Counted from the stretch's first letter, positions 39,501 through 51,258 are shown. The stretch is 64,000 nt of DNA from Cliona cf. orientalis (GCA_963930775.1 OZ005689.1:1674001-1738000), one strand, 5' to 3'. Notes: a model not told the origin generated them from the letters alone. A program made the numbers and translations.

Positions 39501-42500
39501 AAGTCATAGATGCTCAGTTATTCTGACATAATATTATAAACATATCAGTACAGTGCAGGAGAGAACCGGGGGGGGGGGGGGGGGGGGGGGGGGCACAAGC
39601 AACTTGGACACTCTGCCCCACAAAACAATCCGTGCTACACTGTAAAAATAAACGTGTTATTTTAACACGCGTTCGCGTGTTAAATGAATGTCCTCTAAAA
39701 TAGCACACTATACACGTGTGTCAAATTCAAGTGTGTTGATAAAGCACGCATGCTATCCCCTTGTATGTTAAACCAGCACGCATGCTCATACCCTTGTATG
39801 CATGCTATCCCCTTGTATGTTAAACCAGCACACATGCTCATACCCTTGTATGTTAAATTGACACAATATAAAAAGGTAAATTTAACACGTAAGTTATTAT
39901 TACACATGATGACTTGTATACAAGAACTGAAATATGAATAAACACAAGAGCAAAAAACAATCAAGTGTGTATACACTGTATATACAGCGGAAAACAAACA
40001 AACAAATGGCGTCAAAGACATTTTGATTGTTCTCACTCTGCAATGGTCCACCCAACAGTTTGATAGAATCACCAATACTGATGACCTTGCACATTCATCT
40101 CGGTCAGAGTCTGATGATAATATATGTTCACACCTATAAAAGGGAAAGAAAGGAGACCTATTAGCTAGCTAATATTAAAGACTGGATAACAATGCCATGC
40201 CAGCACTCATAGCTAATTATACAACACAGAGCCAACTTATACACACCTCGGGTAAGTGGTGTCCACATGACTTTTGCCCACTTCTGATAGTAGCTAGCTG
40301 ATATATGTTCACACCTATAAAATGAAAAGAAAGGAGACCTCTGGATAACAATGCCATGCCAGCACTCATAGCCTAGTAATTATACAACACAGAGCCAACT
40401 TATACACACCTCGGGTAAGTGGTGTCCACGACTTTTGCCCACTTCTGATAGCTACCTGGAGCACATGAAAATAGTCACAGTAATAATTGTCATAGTTTAA
40501 TATACTAAGCTTTATCATGTATATATAGCTTACCTTTTTGTTCATATATGAACTTGCACTACAGAAACTCTCTCTATAAGCAAAAAGATATCAGGCTCAG
40601 TAACAAAAAAATATCGTTTATAGTGTCACGCCATTTTCTCACCTTTAAGTTGACTGTTGCTTGAAAGAGGACGTAAATTTAGATAGCTAAGTTGCCTTAG
40701 CACTGATACCGCTCTCCTCCAAGTTACATAGACAGCATCTTTCACTGCTAGCACCATGTCTTTACAGTTAAAAGCCAGCTTCAACCGCTTTTTTTGACTT
40801 GCAGCTGCCGTGTTCAATTCAAATTTGACTCTCTACTGAGCATGCTCATTAGAAAACGGTGCGCTTTAATTAGAATCGAGTGCGCTCGTCGGTACCGCGG
40901 TGCTGGATGCTATGAGCTTCATCCCAGTCTGCTGTTCAAGCCTTTGTCCCTTCTGCTGAAGTATATTTAGCATGACTACTGCTACTAGTATTAAAATTCC
41001 TCAAGTTTAGTAGCTAGAGTGTCGGAAGATTGGAAATCAGGCTATACCGTGAAGGAATACTATACTTGAATCATTATACTGAGCCTCCACACAGTCTTAT
41101 AAGCTGATTGGGCCCAGTGAACACTTGAATTATGAGTTGAACTTGACTCAATTAGACATTAACTGTTGCTGAGGTAGATTAAAATTAGTTTGGGTCATTC
41201 ACAGCAAGACTATTGCTTAGTGGGTAAGTTTGACACACTGAATGGGTACTACTAGTAACACACTGGTACATGCTTAGTGGGTTATTGTAACACACGGGTA
41301 CATACTTAGTGGGTTATTATAACACACTGGTACATGCTTAGTGGGTTATTATAACACAGTGGCACATCTGCACGCATGTTAAATAGTGTTTTGCGTGCAA
41401 TAGTAGCACACGTGTAGGTGCTAGTATGCTAATTTAACACACGTCGCACCATTTAGCACACATGCTACACGGTACATGCGTGTTACGGTAACACACTTGT
41501 TTTTACAGTGTAGGTGTGAGATTGTCAACTCACTTTAGTAGCCGTAGATTACTCATTGCTTTTAGAGCCTTGCAGGAAGCTTTAACTGCTTGGTCACTTA
41601 GTAAGTTTTCATGGAGCCTATGAATGAAATTCATAAAATTATTGTTATTCATGCATGGATGACAAATTAAATGATTCACTATAATATAACGGCCTTAATT
41701 GACTGTGAATTGCTATATAATTACTAGAATAATATAATATTATAATAACGAGTATTTTTTCAGGTGATCATTTTTGTTATCTGTGGATCATTACCTGGAG
41801 CCCAAAAAAGGGTCTATGGCTTTTGAATGCTCAAGATTAGACAAAACAGTAGGGTCATGTGCACAGCTATGGTGCATGGCTACAGATGAGATGCATTTGT
41901 CAGGATAAGGTGCTTGCACCTCGCACTTGTGGGCCAAGTTAACAAGCTTCTCATGAAATAAGAGGTGGAATCAGAACTGTTTTCAGTCATACCTGTTAAC
42001 ATTTTAAGAGTCTAGTAGACTAAGTACATTTGAGCAGAGCAAGAACATTGCTATTGCACATAGGTTCTTATTTCACGATACAGCTACCTACAGTGAGGGT
42101 TGAGCCCAATAGGTAGATACAGGCTCAAAGTTCACATCATTTGTATGCGATATTTGATGACTATGAGACTGTTACTTAGGTTTCTGTATTGCACCATTTA
42201 CTATGATCTTCCAACTTTGAATGGAAAATTTGGAGAAAAAATTATAATTAGTGGGAGCACATGTCAAGATAGTCTCATCCCCATGACCCCACCCTCAAGG
42301 AACATGCCAGAATTTCAAAAATTTGATCACATAATAATTATAGCTAAGGCCAATCTGAATGGAAAGACTAATTCGACCAACTAGTTAACCACTAACATAA
42401 AATTAATACCAACTCAAAACTTTACAATATATTATGCATTTTTAAGGCACCATGCATTCATGACAAGCCTCCAGTAGCTGAATCTAAATTTTATTACCTG

Positions 42501-45500
42501 CCCACTCAGTCCAACCTAACATTCTGTGCTTATGTTATTTCAAACAATTCTTCCATGTGGCCTAATGATATATTTACATGATATTATTTGTGCTTGTTTA
42601 TGCATACATAGAACTAGAACTTTCTGAGCACATAACATTGTCAGTATTTACCAAAAACATCTGCTTCATTGTTAGTCATATGATTAGTCAGTGCCGTATT
42701 CAGAGCCCTTGAACTTGCTTATGATACATACTCAGGGGTGTAGGAAGCAAAATTTGGTTGGTCAGACATAATGCCCCCCCCCCCCCCCCCCCCAAAAGAA
42801 AACCAGTTCCACTTAGAGGGGAATTCCTTGCCTGTGTAGCGGTTTACATTGCTACCAGGCAATAGGTCAAAGTTCATTCGCATTACTACCGTGCTTGTAT
42901 TATTAAAAGTGAGCACTATTCAGAACTTCAAGCAGAGTACTAGCTAAATTTCACACTAATACAGCAGGTAAGACTTTCATTTTCAATTGTAACATGAAGG
43001 CAGGCTCAAACATTGGTCCGGCGGCTGCCGGGTCTGCCGGACCTGTTCCTACGCCCCTGATACTACGTTAATAATAGTATTTGTTTACCTCAATTCCCGT
43101 AGATTTGTCATTGTCTTCATGGGGATTGAAATGCTCACAGCCCCTTCACTGCTGATTAAGTTTTTTGCAAGGCTACATAATTAAATTTATTATAAGCAAA
43201 ATTTATAGAATCTGACTTGGAAAGTCTAATATATATAGTTGAGTAATCTCATGAGTTGTAAACAAAACTCAATTAATATGTACGAGTGTAAATCGGACCC
43301 TCACTGCTGGTGGACAAGAGTAGATTAGGATAAGAGTGTTGAACTCACATAGAAAAGCCTGGAGACCAATCCCATAATTATAGCACTGTAAGCAAAATGA
43401 TGGGTAATAAGTATCACCAGCTGTGTACTTTAACTACTAGTAAGTGTTATGTAAACTCAGTCGCATATAGTATACTTCTGTTACTCTAGTCCGATACTGA
43501 AGTAGCTGCGTCACGACTGCATGGTTGCCACTTGTGTAAAGTGCCATGTACGGATTTCATTTAGCTACACGTCTGTGATGTCACTCCATTCTATACAGTT
43601 TTAACACTCCTATCCAAATCTACTCTTGCAGATGGACACCACCCTTACTACGGCAGGCAGACGATGAGAAGCTACTAATTGATTTTGAGTGGCCTAACCG
43701 TGCACGCATATTGCAGTATAGCTCTCTACCTCCACTCCGTGGGAATGATAAAGAAGTATATGTACTATGGCATAAAGCACCATATCACACAGACACAACT
43801 AGTAACCAGACACTACCACAATGGTCACTATGTTAACTTGCATTCAAATTAACCCAAGCTCATTGACAAGCTCTTTCCTACACATAGTATGCAGGCAGCT
43901 ACTAGGCATACTCAACCTACTTAAGACTCCGGAGTCCACTGTAATCTCCATCCTGTTTGAATAGTGTCTTGCAGCCATCATCACCGATATTACAGTGTTC
44001 AAGGTTTACTTCAAAGTCTTTGCCGTAGTTCAATACATAACCAACTGATAGGCAATCAGCTGGGTCAAGGTTGATCCAACGCAGATCCAGCTTTTGGTTG
44101 AGATCAGTAACTACTAACTGACAGAGTTTCTTATCCCGTGCCTCATAAAGACAGTGCAGTAGGTTAACTAGCAGAGGTTGTGATTCATGACCAAAGTTGA
44201 CACCAGTAGACTTTTGATGGATGTCGGGGGTGAACTCCACAATGTTTCGATGTTGAGTGCATAGTTTTGCTGCGTTAGCAACTATTTCTTTGATTCCAGG
44301 AGTCTTCAATTTTGTTTTGGCAGCATAAAACCGGAAAACAGCACTAAAGCGAGGACGCCCAAAGAGTTTAGTAAACTGCTCCACTTGTTGTTCATCATCT
44401 AGCTGAGTAGCCATGTGAACAGCTGCCAAAAGCTCCTGTATGGACAGGTGGAGGAAATTGTAGGAACAAGACAGCATTCCATACTTAGCAAAGCTCTCCA
44501 CTCCCTGAAGTAGACCAAGAGTGTTAAAACCATCATCAAGTTTAAATACTATTGTCTCTTCCATCACCCCTTCATAAGCTGTCATACAAATTTGTTTAAA
44601 GGGAGCTTCTATGGTCTGTGGAAGTTCTTCCAGTGACTCTATTACTGGAACTCTTTCTTTCGTAGTTTTCTTCAAGTGGCGATATATGCAATTACAGATA
44701 AGCGCAGAGAAGATGTCGAATTGTGTCTTTGGTAGTTCATTCTCACATTTAAATAGATGGACAAGGATGCTGGCATTCAAAGGAAGGTAACAGCTTCCTG
44801 CCACTGCAGGATTTTCTTGGATTTTCTGCTGCAGTATCAAAACCTTGCTGTTGTCGTTGTCCAAGCAGCCAGCAAAGTATTGTTGAAGTTCATCCTTTGT
44901 GAATCCCAAGATTTCAATTCGAGAGTTGACAAAGTTGAGAAGGCTCATAGAAGCTATGGGTCTAGATGTAACGATAAGTGAGCATTTGTGGAGTTTACTA
45001 GAGTTAAGAATATCTGTAATGATTAAACGGCCAGCTGCACTTTGTGATAGCTCATCCCACCCATCAAAAATTAAGAGGATACCCTGCCCATCACAAGCAC
45101 ACAATGCCTTAGCCACCTCTTCTCCCATGGAATCATCCCGTCGTGGTAGCATATCCGATAAGGTCTTTACATTTTGAACTGTTGGTTCTCGCAGTCGAAC
45201 CAGTATTACATGACTGTATTCTTGAAATAGCTTGCCTTCACCCCACTGATGGCAAATGTGTTGTGAGAGGGTACTTTTCCCACATCCAGGACCACCTTCA
45301 ATAAGTACTTTTATTTGATGACCTTTTTCCACCCCACTGAAGATGTTCTCAAGTTCAACTGGTACTTTCTTCCTAAGAATATCATCCACTTTGCCAGTAA
45401 TGGTACTTTGTATAAAGTCATCATCAAATTTTCTTTTCTCTACTTTTTCTGCTTTGATCATGGCCAATCGAAACACCTTATTTGTGACGGGGGGAGGCCA

Positions 45501-48500
45501 ATGATCTTTATCTTGGTAGCAGGCTTGTGTTTTTGCTTTGTATAGAGACATCAGATATTCAGTATATTCTCTGAATATACTATCATCAGTAGTAGCAGAC
45601 TTGCTTTCATGTACTATAGGGAAAACACAAACCCATGCAGATTTTTTTATAATAATAATTCAGGTGGGTGATTATTATAGCTATTGACTGCTTAGTCTGC
45701 AGTATATATATTTTTTATAATCTGAGCAGATTTGAGAATAGGATCCACTTCATCCACAATAAAACTTTCAATACAGACGGGTCGTTCATCTGGGAAGCTA
45801 AAGCTATGGTAACACATTTAACAATATGATTATCCTTTCCTCACAATGTAGTGAAATTTTAACGCTAAAAATGCCTGTCTTTACCTTGAACGACCACTTT
45901 GAAAGTGTCCTCTATTGATCTATATACCTCCATATGCACCGACTACTATTATAGTGAATAACTTCAGCGAGCATTAAAGTTAGGTGAATCAGCTCTCAGT
46001 TGGTATTGCCAAAATTAAAAGTATGTGACCTGAATTCTTAGTGACATAGGCACACTACATTAATCTAAATTGGCGACATTTTAATTTGATGATCTTCACC
46101 AAATTCGCCAAATCACCAATATTGCAAATTAAAAATCTCACCAATGTTTCCCGTTATGCAGCATACCTGAAAATGTTATTAAATCGGTGTGCATAGACGA
46201 ATGAGACCATTGATTATAATATGCAGTTATAATTTTATAACCGATATTATATTCATAGTAACTTTATACTAGTTAGTACTATGAATGCTTGTACTTAACT
46301 GCTGGTGGCTAATACTGTTATGTAATGTACCTGAATAGTACTATGATCTCAAGCTCCGTGGGTGCCTCTGAGATTGCAAGGACAGTTAATGCATGCATGC
46401 CTTCCTGGACTTCAGCACTGGTGATCCGCAGGATCAGCAGGCCCCTAATGTTAGAGGCTTAGGACTATTCTACTCTACCTGGACCCTTTTTTCTATTTAC
46501 CTTAAGATGACAAACTGCAATTTGGGTTTGAACAATGTGTTGTGAGTGCACTACTACAGGGTCGACAAAGTCCAATGTATTAAAGCTAACACATGTAGGT
46601 TAATAATCCCGGTTAGTGGGTACAATGTCATGTCTTTGGGCCAATGTACTAAAAATAATATCAAACATTAATTAATACCCACATAAAATAGTCACCTTAA
46701 GGTAATACTGTAGCTCCACAAGAGAGCAAACCACTGTGTAACTACATAATATTATACTGCACCTTGTAGTAGCGTAATGTGCCAATTACCGACAGGTACC
46801 AACTATCGGAAATACGGATATCGATTATCGACATAGGGCCTTAGTATAGGCAGTGGGCGTGGCGCGTTTAATAATAACTTCGCGTGGTCGATCGCGACTC
46901 GCTTCTCTGCTTCAGGCTGGACTTTTGAAGGTAAGTTTTGCTCCATTTGTGATAAGATGACCCTCACAGTGTCTTACTTTCTCAATACAGGGGCAAAGAC
47001 GCGATGGTGCTGTTCCCGAGGCGCTTCTGCCAAATTTGAAAAAACGATAAAGATCGAACAAGCTCACCTATGAACATGAAATTGTCTCAGTAGTTAGAGT
47101 TCATGATTATGCACCTGCTAGTATTTTTTATATAATTTTCTTACCCTTGGATTGCATGCACTGTGATGACAAAGCTCCAAGTGACGATAATTGATTGTAT
47201 TGAAAGTATACGGTGTGCCGATAATACGTACCGACTGTTGATAACTGGCATTCACAATTATAAGCTAAAATTGTCATTGCAGACGTATTTTGATCGGCAG
47301 CCCCCTGATACTTTAGGTACTTGTAGCCCTGGCGACGCCCTACCTGTTGGTCCAAGTTCGAAGTTCAAGCGATGTTCCTAAGCAACAGCACATGCGGGAG
47401 AAAACCGTATGTCGATAATTGGCACCTTACGCTATCATATCCTCCCAAAAATAAGCCCCCTTTGAAAATAAGCCCCTTCCCCTCTTTGACCTTCAAGTTC
47501 TTGCACAGGTATGTTTGCCTCGATTATAAGCCCCCCTCCCACCAAGTAGACTGCACATATACACGCGCGCGAGCACGTACGTATGTAACCCCACCCTTCA
47601 ATTGACTATGAGTACAAAGATTGATGGCGGCTTTCAGAAAAGCCTGTTTTGAAATCATTATGTTATGATGGCACTTCTAGCTTGGCGAAGACACTTGTGA
47701 GCCGGTCAAGATGCTTTTACTTTCCTCTAAAGACGTAGACACAAGTCCTTTTCCCACCGCCGATCCTCGTGTTGCCATCTACTTGACAGGTCATCTCGCT
47801 GCCGTTCTTTTACAGCAAACTCTGGATATTTCCCGCGGTACGTGACCAACGATGGTGGCTAAGGGGGGGGGCTTATATTTGAGGGAAAGTGCATATTCGA
47901 AAAAAAGCCTCCTCCCCAGTCTAGGTCATGTCTGCTGCTGAAAAAGGGGAGCTTATTTTCGGGAGGATACGGTACATGTAAAGCAATTTTGCTAGGCACC
48001 CCATTTGCAATGATCTTGCTAGGCTAGATACACACTCTTTCAAAATTAATGATTTAGCAGGAAACCTTAGGGGAAGGGCAGACAATCCATAATAGGCTAG
48101 TGGGCCCTCTTGCATGAGCCTATGGTACACACATCCACGCTAAATATTATAGTAGAGTAGTATGATGACTTGTCACCTGCTGCACTTAAGATATATTCAG
48201 ACTTGAGAACAGCAATTACAGCAGCACGAGTTGGCCTGGCCTTGGAATTTCTGAGCCACCCAGAGATCAGATCATTGAGGCAACCTTCAACCTTTTTGTT
48301 GTTTGCATCAATAGCATCCAGTGTGCCAGTGTCGATACCAAGCTCTGTGCCAATTAATTTCCATCTTGCACGATGATCCCATGCCAGATCAATAATTTCC
48401 CTTGTATTCTCAGGTGTGAGGAGCACTGCATGAACAATGTAGTGGTGTTACATCACATAAATTTAATAACCATCTCTTCATTTCACTCACCATCCTCTAT

Positions 48501-50138
48501 TTTTGTTTCTCTCTTACTAGGTTGTGATGGTTGTGTAGCTCCATCAGTATCATCAACTGTATCGTTTATAATGTGAAAGAGTTTACATACCCTCTAATAG
48601 TAGGCATGTAGCTATTCATGCTTACAGGGATACTGTAATTCTCCATGAAATTGTTTACATAATAATTTTTCATCTTAAGAAAGGCTGGTGGTCTAACTCT
48701 AGAAAGGATCAATACACACTGCAAACATGAGCTCAATGTTGATTTTCTACCTGTTGCAGGGTGGTTTGAGGCTATTTCCTTAGCAAGTTCATGACTATTT
48801 CCACCAGCTTTTCTGTCGACTGCCTCCACCAGCATCCTCCAGGTAGGGGGGCCAAACCTCTCTGCATTATACTTTTTCTGAAGCCAAAATTCTAATGTGT
48901 CACTGAGGGCTTGCTCAGCATCAGATTCGTCAGGGTATGCTTGTTGGATTAATTTTAAGTCTGCTGTTTTTAACCTCAGGGATCTACCAAGCGCAAAATA
49001 AACCAACTTAAGTGGTTGAACTGCTTCCAAAATATCTATCAAATCATCTTCACCTGTAAAAATAATTAATACTGATAATATTAAGAAAATAATATATAAT
49101 ATAAAAAATTATGGTGACTAACATAATATCTGTGTAGCATCAACACTGCCATAGTCAAGATCTGCATACAGTAAAACAAAATGGATTCTAATATGAATAC
49201 ATGCATCATTGCTCTTTACCAGGTCCTGGATTTTCTTCAATGTCACCAGATAGAAGCAGTAGAGAAGCAATGATAGAAGCAGTGACTGACAGGGTAATGC
49301 CCAGTATAGTATTCACTAGGTAGAGTATCCTCAAATCCTTTCTTCTCTTTGCCAATAAACTTTCATTTTGGTCCAATTTGAGATCAAAGACTTCCACTTG
49401 TTTATTGATCAATACCCGCAGGAGAGCAATAATTCTCTCCATGTCTTGAGCATGTATCACTACATTGTCAAGTGCATAAATTCAGTAATATCATCTAAAT
49501 TATCATTCAATAGCATTAGCTACATTTTCTAGCAACTAAACTAAAATTAATTAATGTCAACAATGATGATACTTTTATTTTTTTTAGTCAGTATTCACCT
49601 GCAGGGACAAGCCATGGAATTAAATTTATTGCAGGGTACATCATCTTCACAACGAGGAACATTATATAAAGCAGAAAGCTAGCATTAATAGGGGAATTAT
49701 AACTCTCTCCACAAATGACTGAGTGCCACTGAGAACATTTGAGAGAGAGATCAGTCAAAATCTTGAGAACTGATGTGAGAATTAGAGCCAATGTTAACAT
49801 GAAGACTTTCTGGTGTAATAAACCATACAAATCTTCAAACCAACCTACAACAAAAGTACACAATGCATTAAATAATTATCCATTACATTGTTTCTCTAGA
49901 TCCACTAACTTAATAGCTGACGATGATGTCTAGTTGCTATTACACCTCTTACTCCAGTGTTGATTCCAATCAGCATTATCAGCAAAATTATCATGGTCAC
50001 ACCTCGATTCAACGTTAACTCTTTATTAATGACTCTTGCTCCATGTCTGATGAATGACTTGATCTTATGTGGTCTACCCAGGACACACCATGAAGAACCA
50101 ATGCGGGCCCTCCACTCAGAAATACTCCAATATGGCAT
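36523..50138 (-). CDS. NLR receptor: 4 TM helices - 2A-like motif - Death - Death - NACHT - LRR (1,189 aa model)
   Basis: Exons on the minus strand: 50138-49946, 49844-49599, 49459-49220, 49161-49123, 49053-48751, 48556-48491, 48425-48177, 45613-43921, 43172-43089, 41617-41534, 39402-39319, 38888-38805, 37542-37459, 36675-36598, 36565-36523. Junctions are phase 1 up to NACHT and phase 2 after it; the sum is 3,570 nt, a multiple of 3 ending in TAG. Domains: helices in residues 1-217, GDIEENPGP at 218-226, Death about 245-335, Death about 363-445, NACHT from about 550 (GGPGCGKST, LLIFDGWDELS), LRRs from about 985. Sponge NLRs with Death/CARD-NACHT-LRR are known; the membrane-2A front is unusual. 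Start ATG 50138 is the first ATG in an exon that also has an acceptor at 50144, so an upstream exon is possible. The last exon is the least certain. Confidence 0.82.
36598..43172 (-). CDS. Six LRR exons of the NLR gene
   Basis: Five exons of exactly 84 nt (43172-43089, 41617-41534, 39402-39319, 38888-38805, 37542-37459) and one of 78 nt (36675-36598), all phase 2-2. Each encodes one 28-residue ribonuclease-inhibitor-type repeat, for example LWGNCIGDEGATAISKAM + TTMTNLQLL and LGGNSIGHEGAITLSEAL. The 78-nt repeat is degenerate (IHKNFIGETGQAAL). One exon per repeat allows repeat number to change by exon loss or gain. Confidence 0.85.
37131..37446. repeat. MITE ending 12 bp from an LRR exon
   Basis: ACCGTATTTCCTCGAAATCT at the left and AGATTTCGAGGAAATATGGT at the right; the interior repeats CCGCCCTCGAAATCTCGCCG. 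The right end lies 12 bp from the 3' edge (37459) of an LRR exon, next to its donor site. Confidence 0.75.
39568..39593. repeat. Poly-G tract
   Basis: 26 consecutive G in an NLR intron; length may be unreliable in sequencing. Similar runs are C at about 42774-42793 and G at 50563-50583. Confidence 0.9.
39638..41510. mobile_element. 1.87-kb TIR element with tandem arrays
   Basis: Ends CACTGTAAAAATAAACGTGT and TTGTTTTTACAGTG, TA on both sides. Inside are: a ~50-bp array with GTATGTTAAACCAGCAC (39740-39865); a ~180-bp direct duplication (40113-40452, ATAACAATGCCATGCCAGCA ... CACCTCGGGTAAGTGG); a ~41-bp array with TACATGCTTAGTGGGTTAT (41220-41350); and one possible minus-strand exon (40817 down to a GTGAGA donor near 40640, MNTAAASQKKRLKLAFNCKD). 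No transposase recognised. In an LRR intron of the NLR gene. Confidence 0.7.
42733..43059. repeat. MITE with CAGGGGTGTAGGAA ends
   Basis: CAGGGGTGTAGGAA at the left and TTCCTACGCCCCTG at the right. ATACT occurs directly outside both ends, suggesting a 5-bp target duplication. Contains the C run at about 42774. Confidence 0.75.
43306..43647. repeat. Foldback repeat in NLR intron
   Basis: GGTGGACAAGAGTAGATTAG ... AAGAGTGTT is mirrored by AACACTCCTATCCAAATCTA ... GGACACCACCC. No coding sequence in 43173-43920. Confidence 0.6.
43921..45613 (-). CDS. NACHT NTPase exon
   Basis: Single 1,693-nt exon. Begins with a linker (REYTEYLMSLYKAK ... HWPPP ... FRLAMI), then Walker A EGGPGCGKSTLSQHICHQWG, Walker B ILLIFDGWDELSQ, sensor-like SLIVTSRPIAS, winged-helix and helical-domain sequence (YGMLSCSYNFLHLSIQELLA) and a first leucine-rich repeat (VNLEHCNIGDDGCKTLF). 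Intact, no stops. Confidence 0.92.
46030..46167. repeat. Dispersed ~130-bp repeat, copy 2
   Basis: Same series of blocks as 19938-20070, in the NLR intron 45614-48176. 45614-46029 and 46168-46770 contain nothing I recognise. Confidence 0.6.
46771..47433. mobile_element. TIR element, AGCGTAATGTGCCAATTA ends
   Basis: Left AGCGTAATGTGCCAATTACC; right end reversed AGCGTAAGGTGCCAATTATC. The interior has a GTAAGT after a CTGGACTTTTGAAG block but no long frame. Directly abuts the next MITE. The target-site duplication is unclear. Confidence 0.65.
47438..47969. mobile_element. MITE, TATCCTCCCAAAAATAAGC ends
   Basis: Left TATCCTCCCAAAAATAAGCC, right GGGAGCTTATTTTCGGGAGGATA-type mirror with TAAGCCCC blocks repeated in both arms. 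Confidence 0.7.
48177..48425 (-). CDS. Second Death domain exon
   Basis: 83 codons, phase 1-1: LTPENTREIIDLAWDHRARW, KLIGTELGIDTGTLDAID, DLISGWLR, TRAAVIAVLKS. Typical Death domain as seen in many sponge proteins. It is joined to the first by a short polar linker exon (48556-48491). Confidence 0.8.
48751..49053 (-). CDS. First Death-fold domain exon
   Basis: 101 codons, phase 1-1. ILEAVQPLKLVYFALGRSLR, then DLKLIQQAYPDESDAEQALS and LEFWLQKKYN ... TWRMLVEAV: the six-helix Death pattern with the helix-5 Trp. The linker exon before it (49161-49123) is acidic (DLDYGSVDATQIL). Confidence 0.7.
49220..50138 (-). CDS. N-terminal four-helix membrane part of the NLR gene, exons 1-3
   Basis: Exon 1 (MPYWSISEWRARIGSSWC...) is basic and Trp-rich and ends in helix TMIILLIMLIGINTGV. 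Exon 2 holds KVFMLTLALILTSVLKIL and INASFLLYIMFLVV, separated by a Cys/Trp loop. Exon 3 starts with an amphipathic segment (MERIIALLRVLINKQVEVFD) and ends in ILYLVNTILGITLSVTASII followed directly by the 2A-like motif. If the motif works, this ~225-residue tetraspan product is released. It resembles no named family that I know. Confidence 0.72.
49221..49247 (-). other. 2A-like ribosome-skipping motif
   Basis: Encodes GDIEENPGP after SLLLLS, fitting the D(V/I)ExNPG|P consensus exactly. It lies at the very end of exon 3, and donor GTAAAG follows one base later. Known 2A sequences stop peptide-bond formation between the final Gly and Pro without ending translation. Confidence 0.85.
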
Positions 50139-50873
50139 ACCAGCTAAACCAGGTATATATTGCAGCTTCACTCAATAAGTGACTGTGTACAAACCTAAAA
50201 TGAGTGAACATACATTAATACAACAATATCAACCTAAACCTGTCCTCAACCCTCAGTCCTCAAGGGTGGGGTCTGGAATTGAGGCAAAACCATACTCAAG
50301 CCAGTGTAAGTACTAAACAGCTCCGTAAACTATGTTACAGTCATAGCAAACTGGGGTATAGGAGCAGATCTGGCTGATCTGGCAGATGTGGTGGCTGAAA
50401 GACCAATGCATGGTTGATCCTACCTTCATTAGATTATAGCTGAAGACTTTACTAATGCACATGTATATAATGTAGCTATCACAGCCAGTACTATAGTCAA
50501 CATTTCTGAATGAATGCACTGGAGTACCCTCCAAACATAGCCACTACTTTATAGGCTGGATTGGGGGGGGGGGGGGGGGGGGGAGGGCGAGGTATCACCC
50601 ATTGCATCTATGCGTTCTTCTGCAGTACTGTATATTAAGTATATCTCTATCCTTAATAAGGGCACACAATGGACCCTTGCTTAAAGGACGCCCCTCAATG
50701 GCAAATATCTGTGATATAACAGATAATTGTGAGCATCCATACAGTGGAGACCTTTCCATATATAATGGACACAATATTAATGTTGGTCCCATTTGAGTCT
50801 GCACAATAGACAATCACAACTCCCGTTAAAACCAGTAAGAATGAACAACAGCAGTTGTAATAAACCCCAGATA
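50139..50873. other. Upstream flank of NLR gene
   Basis: Likely promoter or first-intron sequence of the minus-strand NLR gene. Contains a G run at 50563-50583. No further coding exon recognised; short open frames on both strands lack motifs. Confidence 0.4.
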
Positions 50874-51258
50874 CAGTAGCGGTAAAAAAAAGTTGCAGTT
50901 TCCATTCCATTCAGCAACCGCTCTACGGAAATTAAACGCCCGTGTGAATGTGCACTGAATACGCACAACAAGGGAATGTACCTAAAAACTAAATTGCTCT
51001 TGCACGCGCACGCAGGCACCCAGTTTAGATTTGTGCACGACTGCGCTGAGCGCGTGCAAATGGCCATACGAAAGCACTACTCAACCGTCATCAAATTACT
51101 ACTCAACTTTGCACTGTCTGGGTATTTAAATTAGTGCATCTCAGTATATATCAACAGCACTACTCTCAAAGGATCTAGTAAACCACTTCATCATCCCCAC
51201 TCAAGTCTCAAAGGATCAAGCAGACCACTTCAACATCACAGGTAGCAGCTTCACAGAG

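Noticed and set aside
39740..39865. Regularly spaced repeats that could suggest a CRISPR array
   Set aside because: Eukaryotic setting, spacers are not unique, and the repeats lie inside a TIR element; it is a tandem array.
40626..40817. Minus frame MNTAAASQKKRLKLAFNCKD with a GTGAGA donor
   Set aside because: Possible first exon of a gene in the TIR element, but the next exon I could find meets a stop at once; kept only as a note in the element entry.
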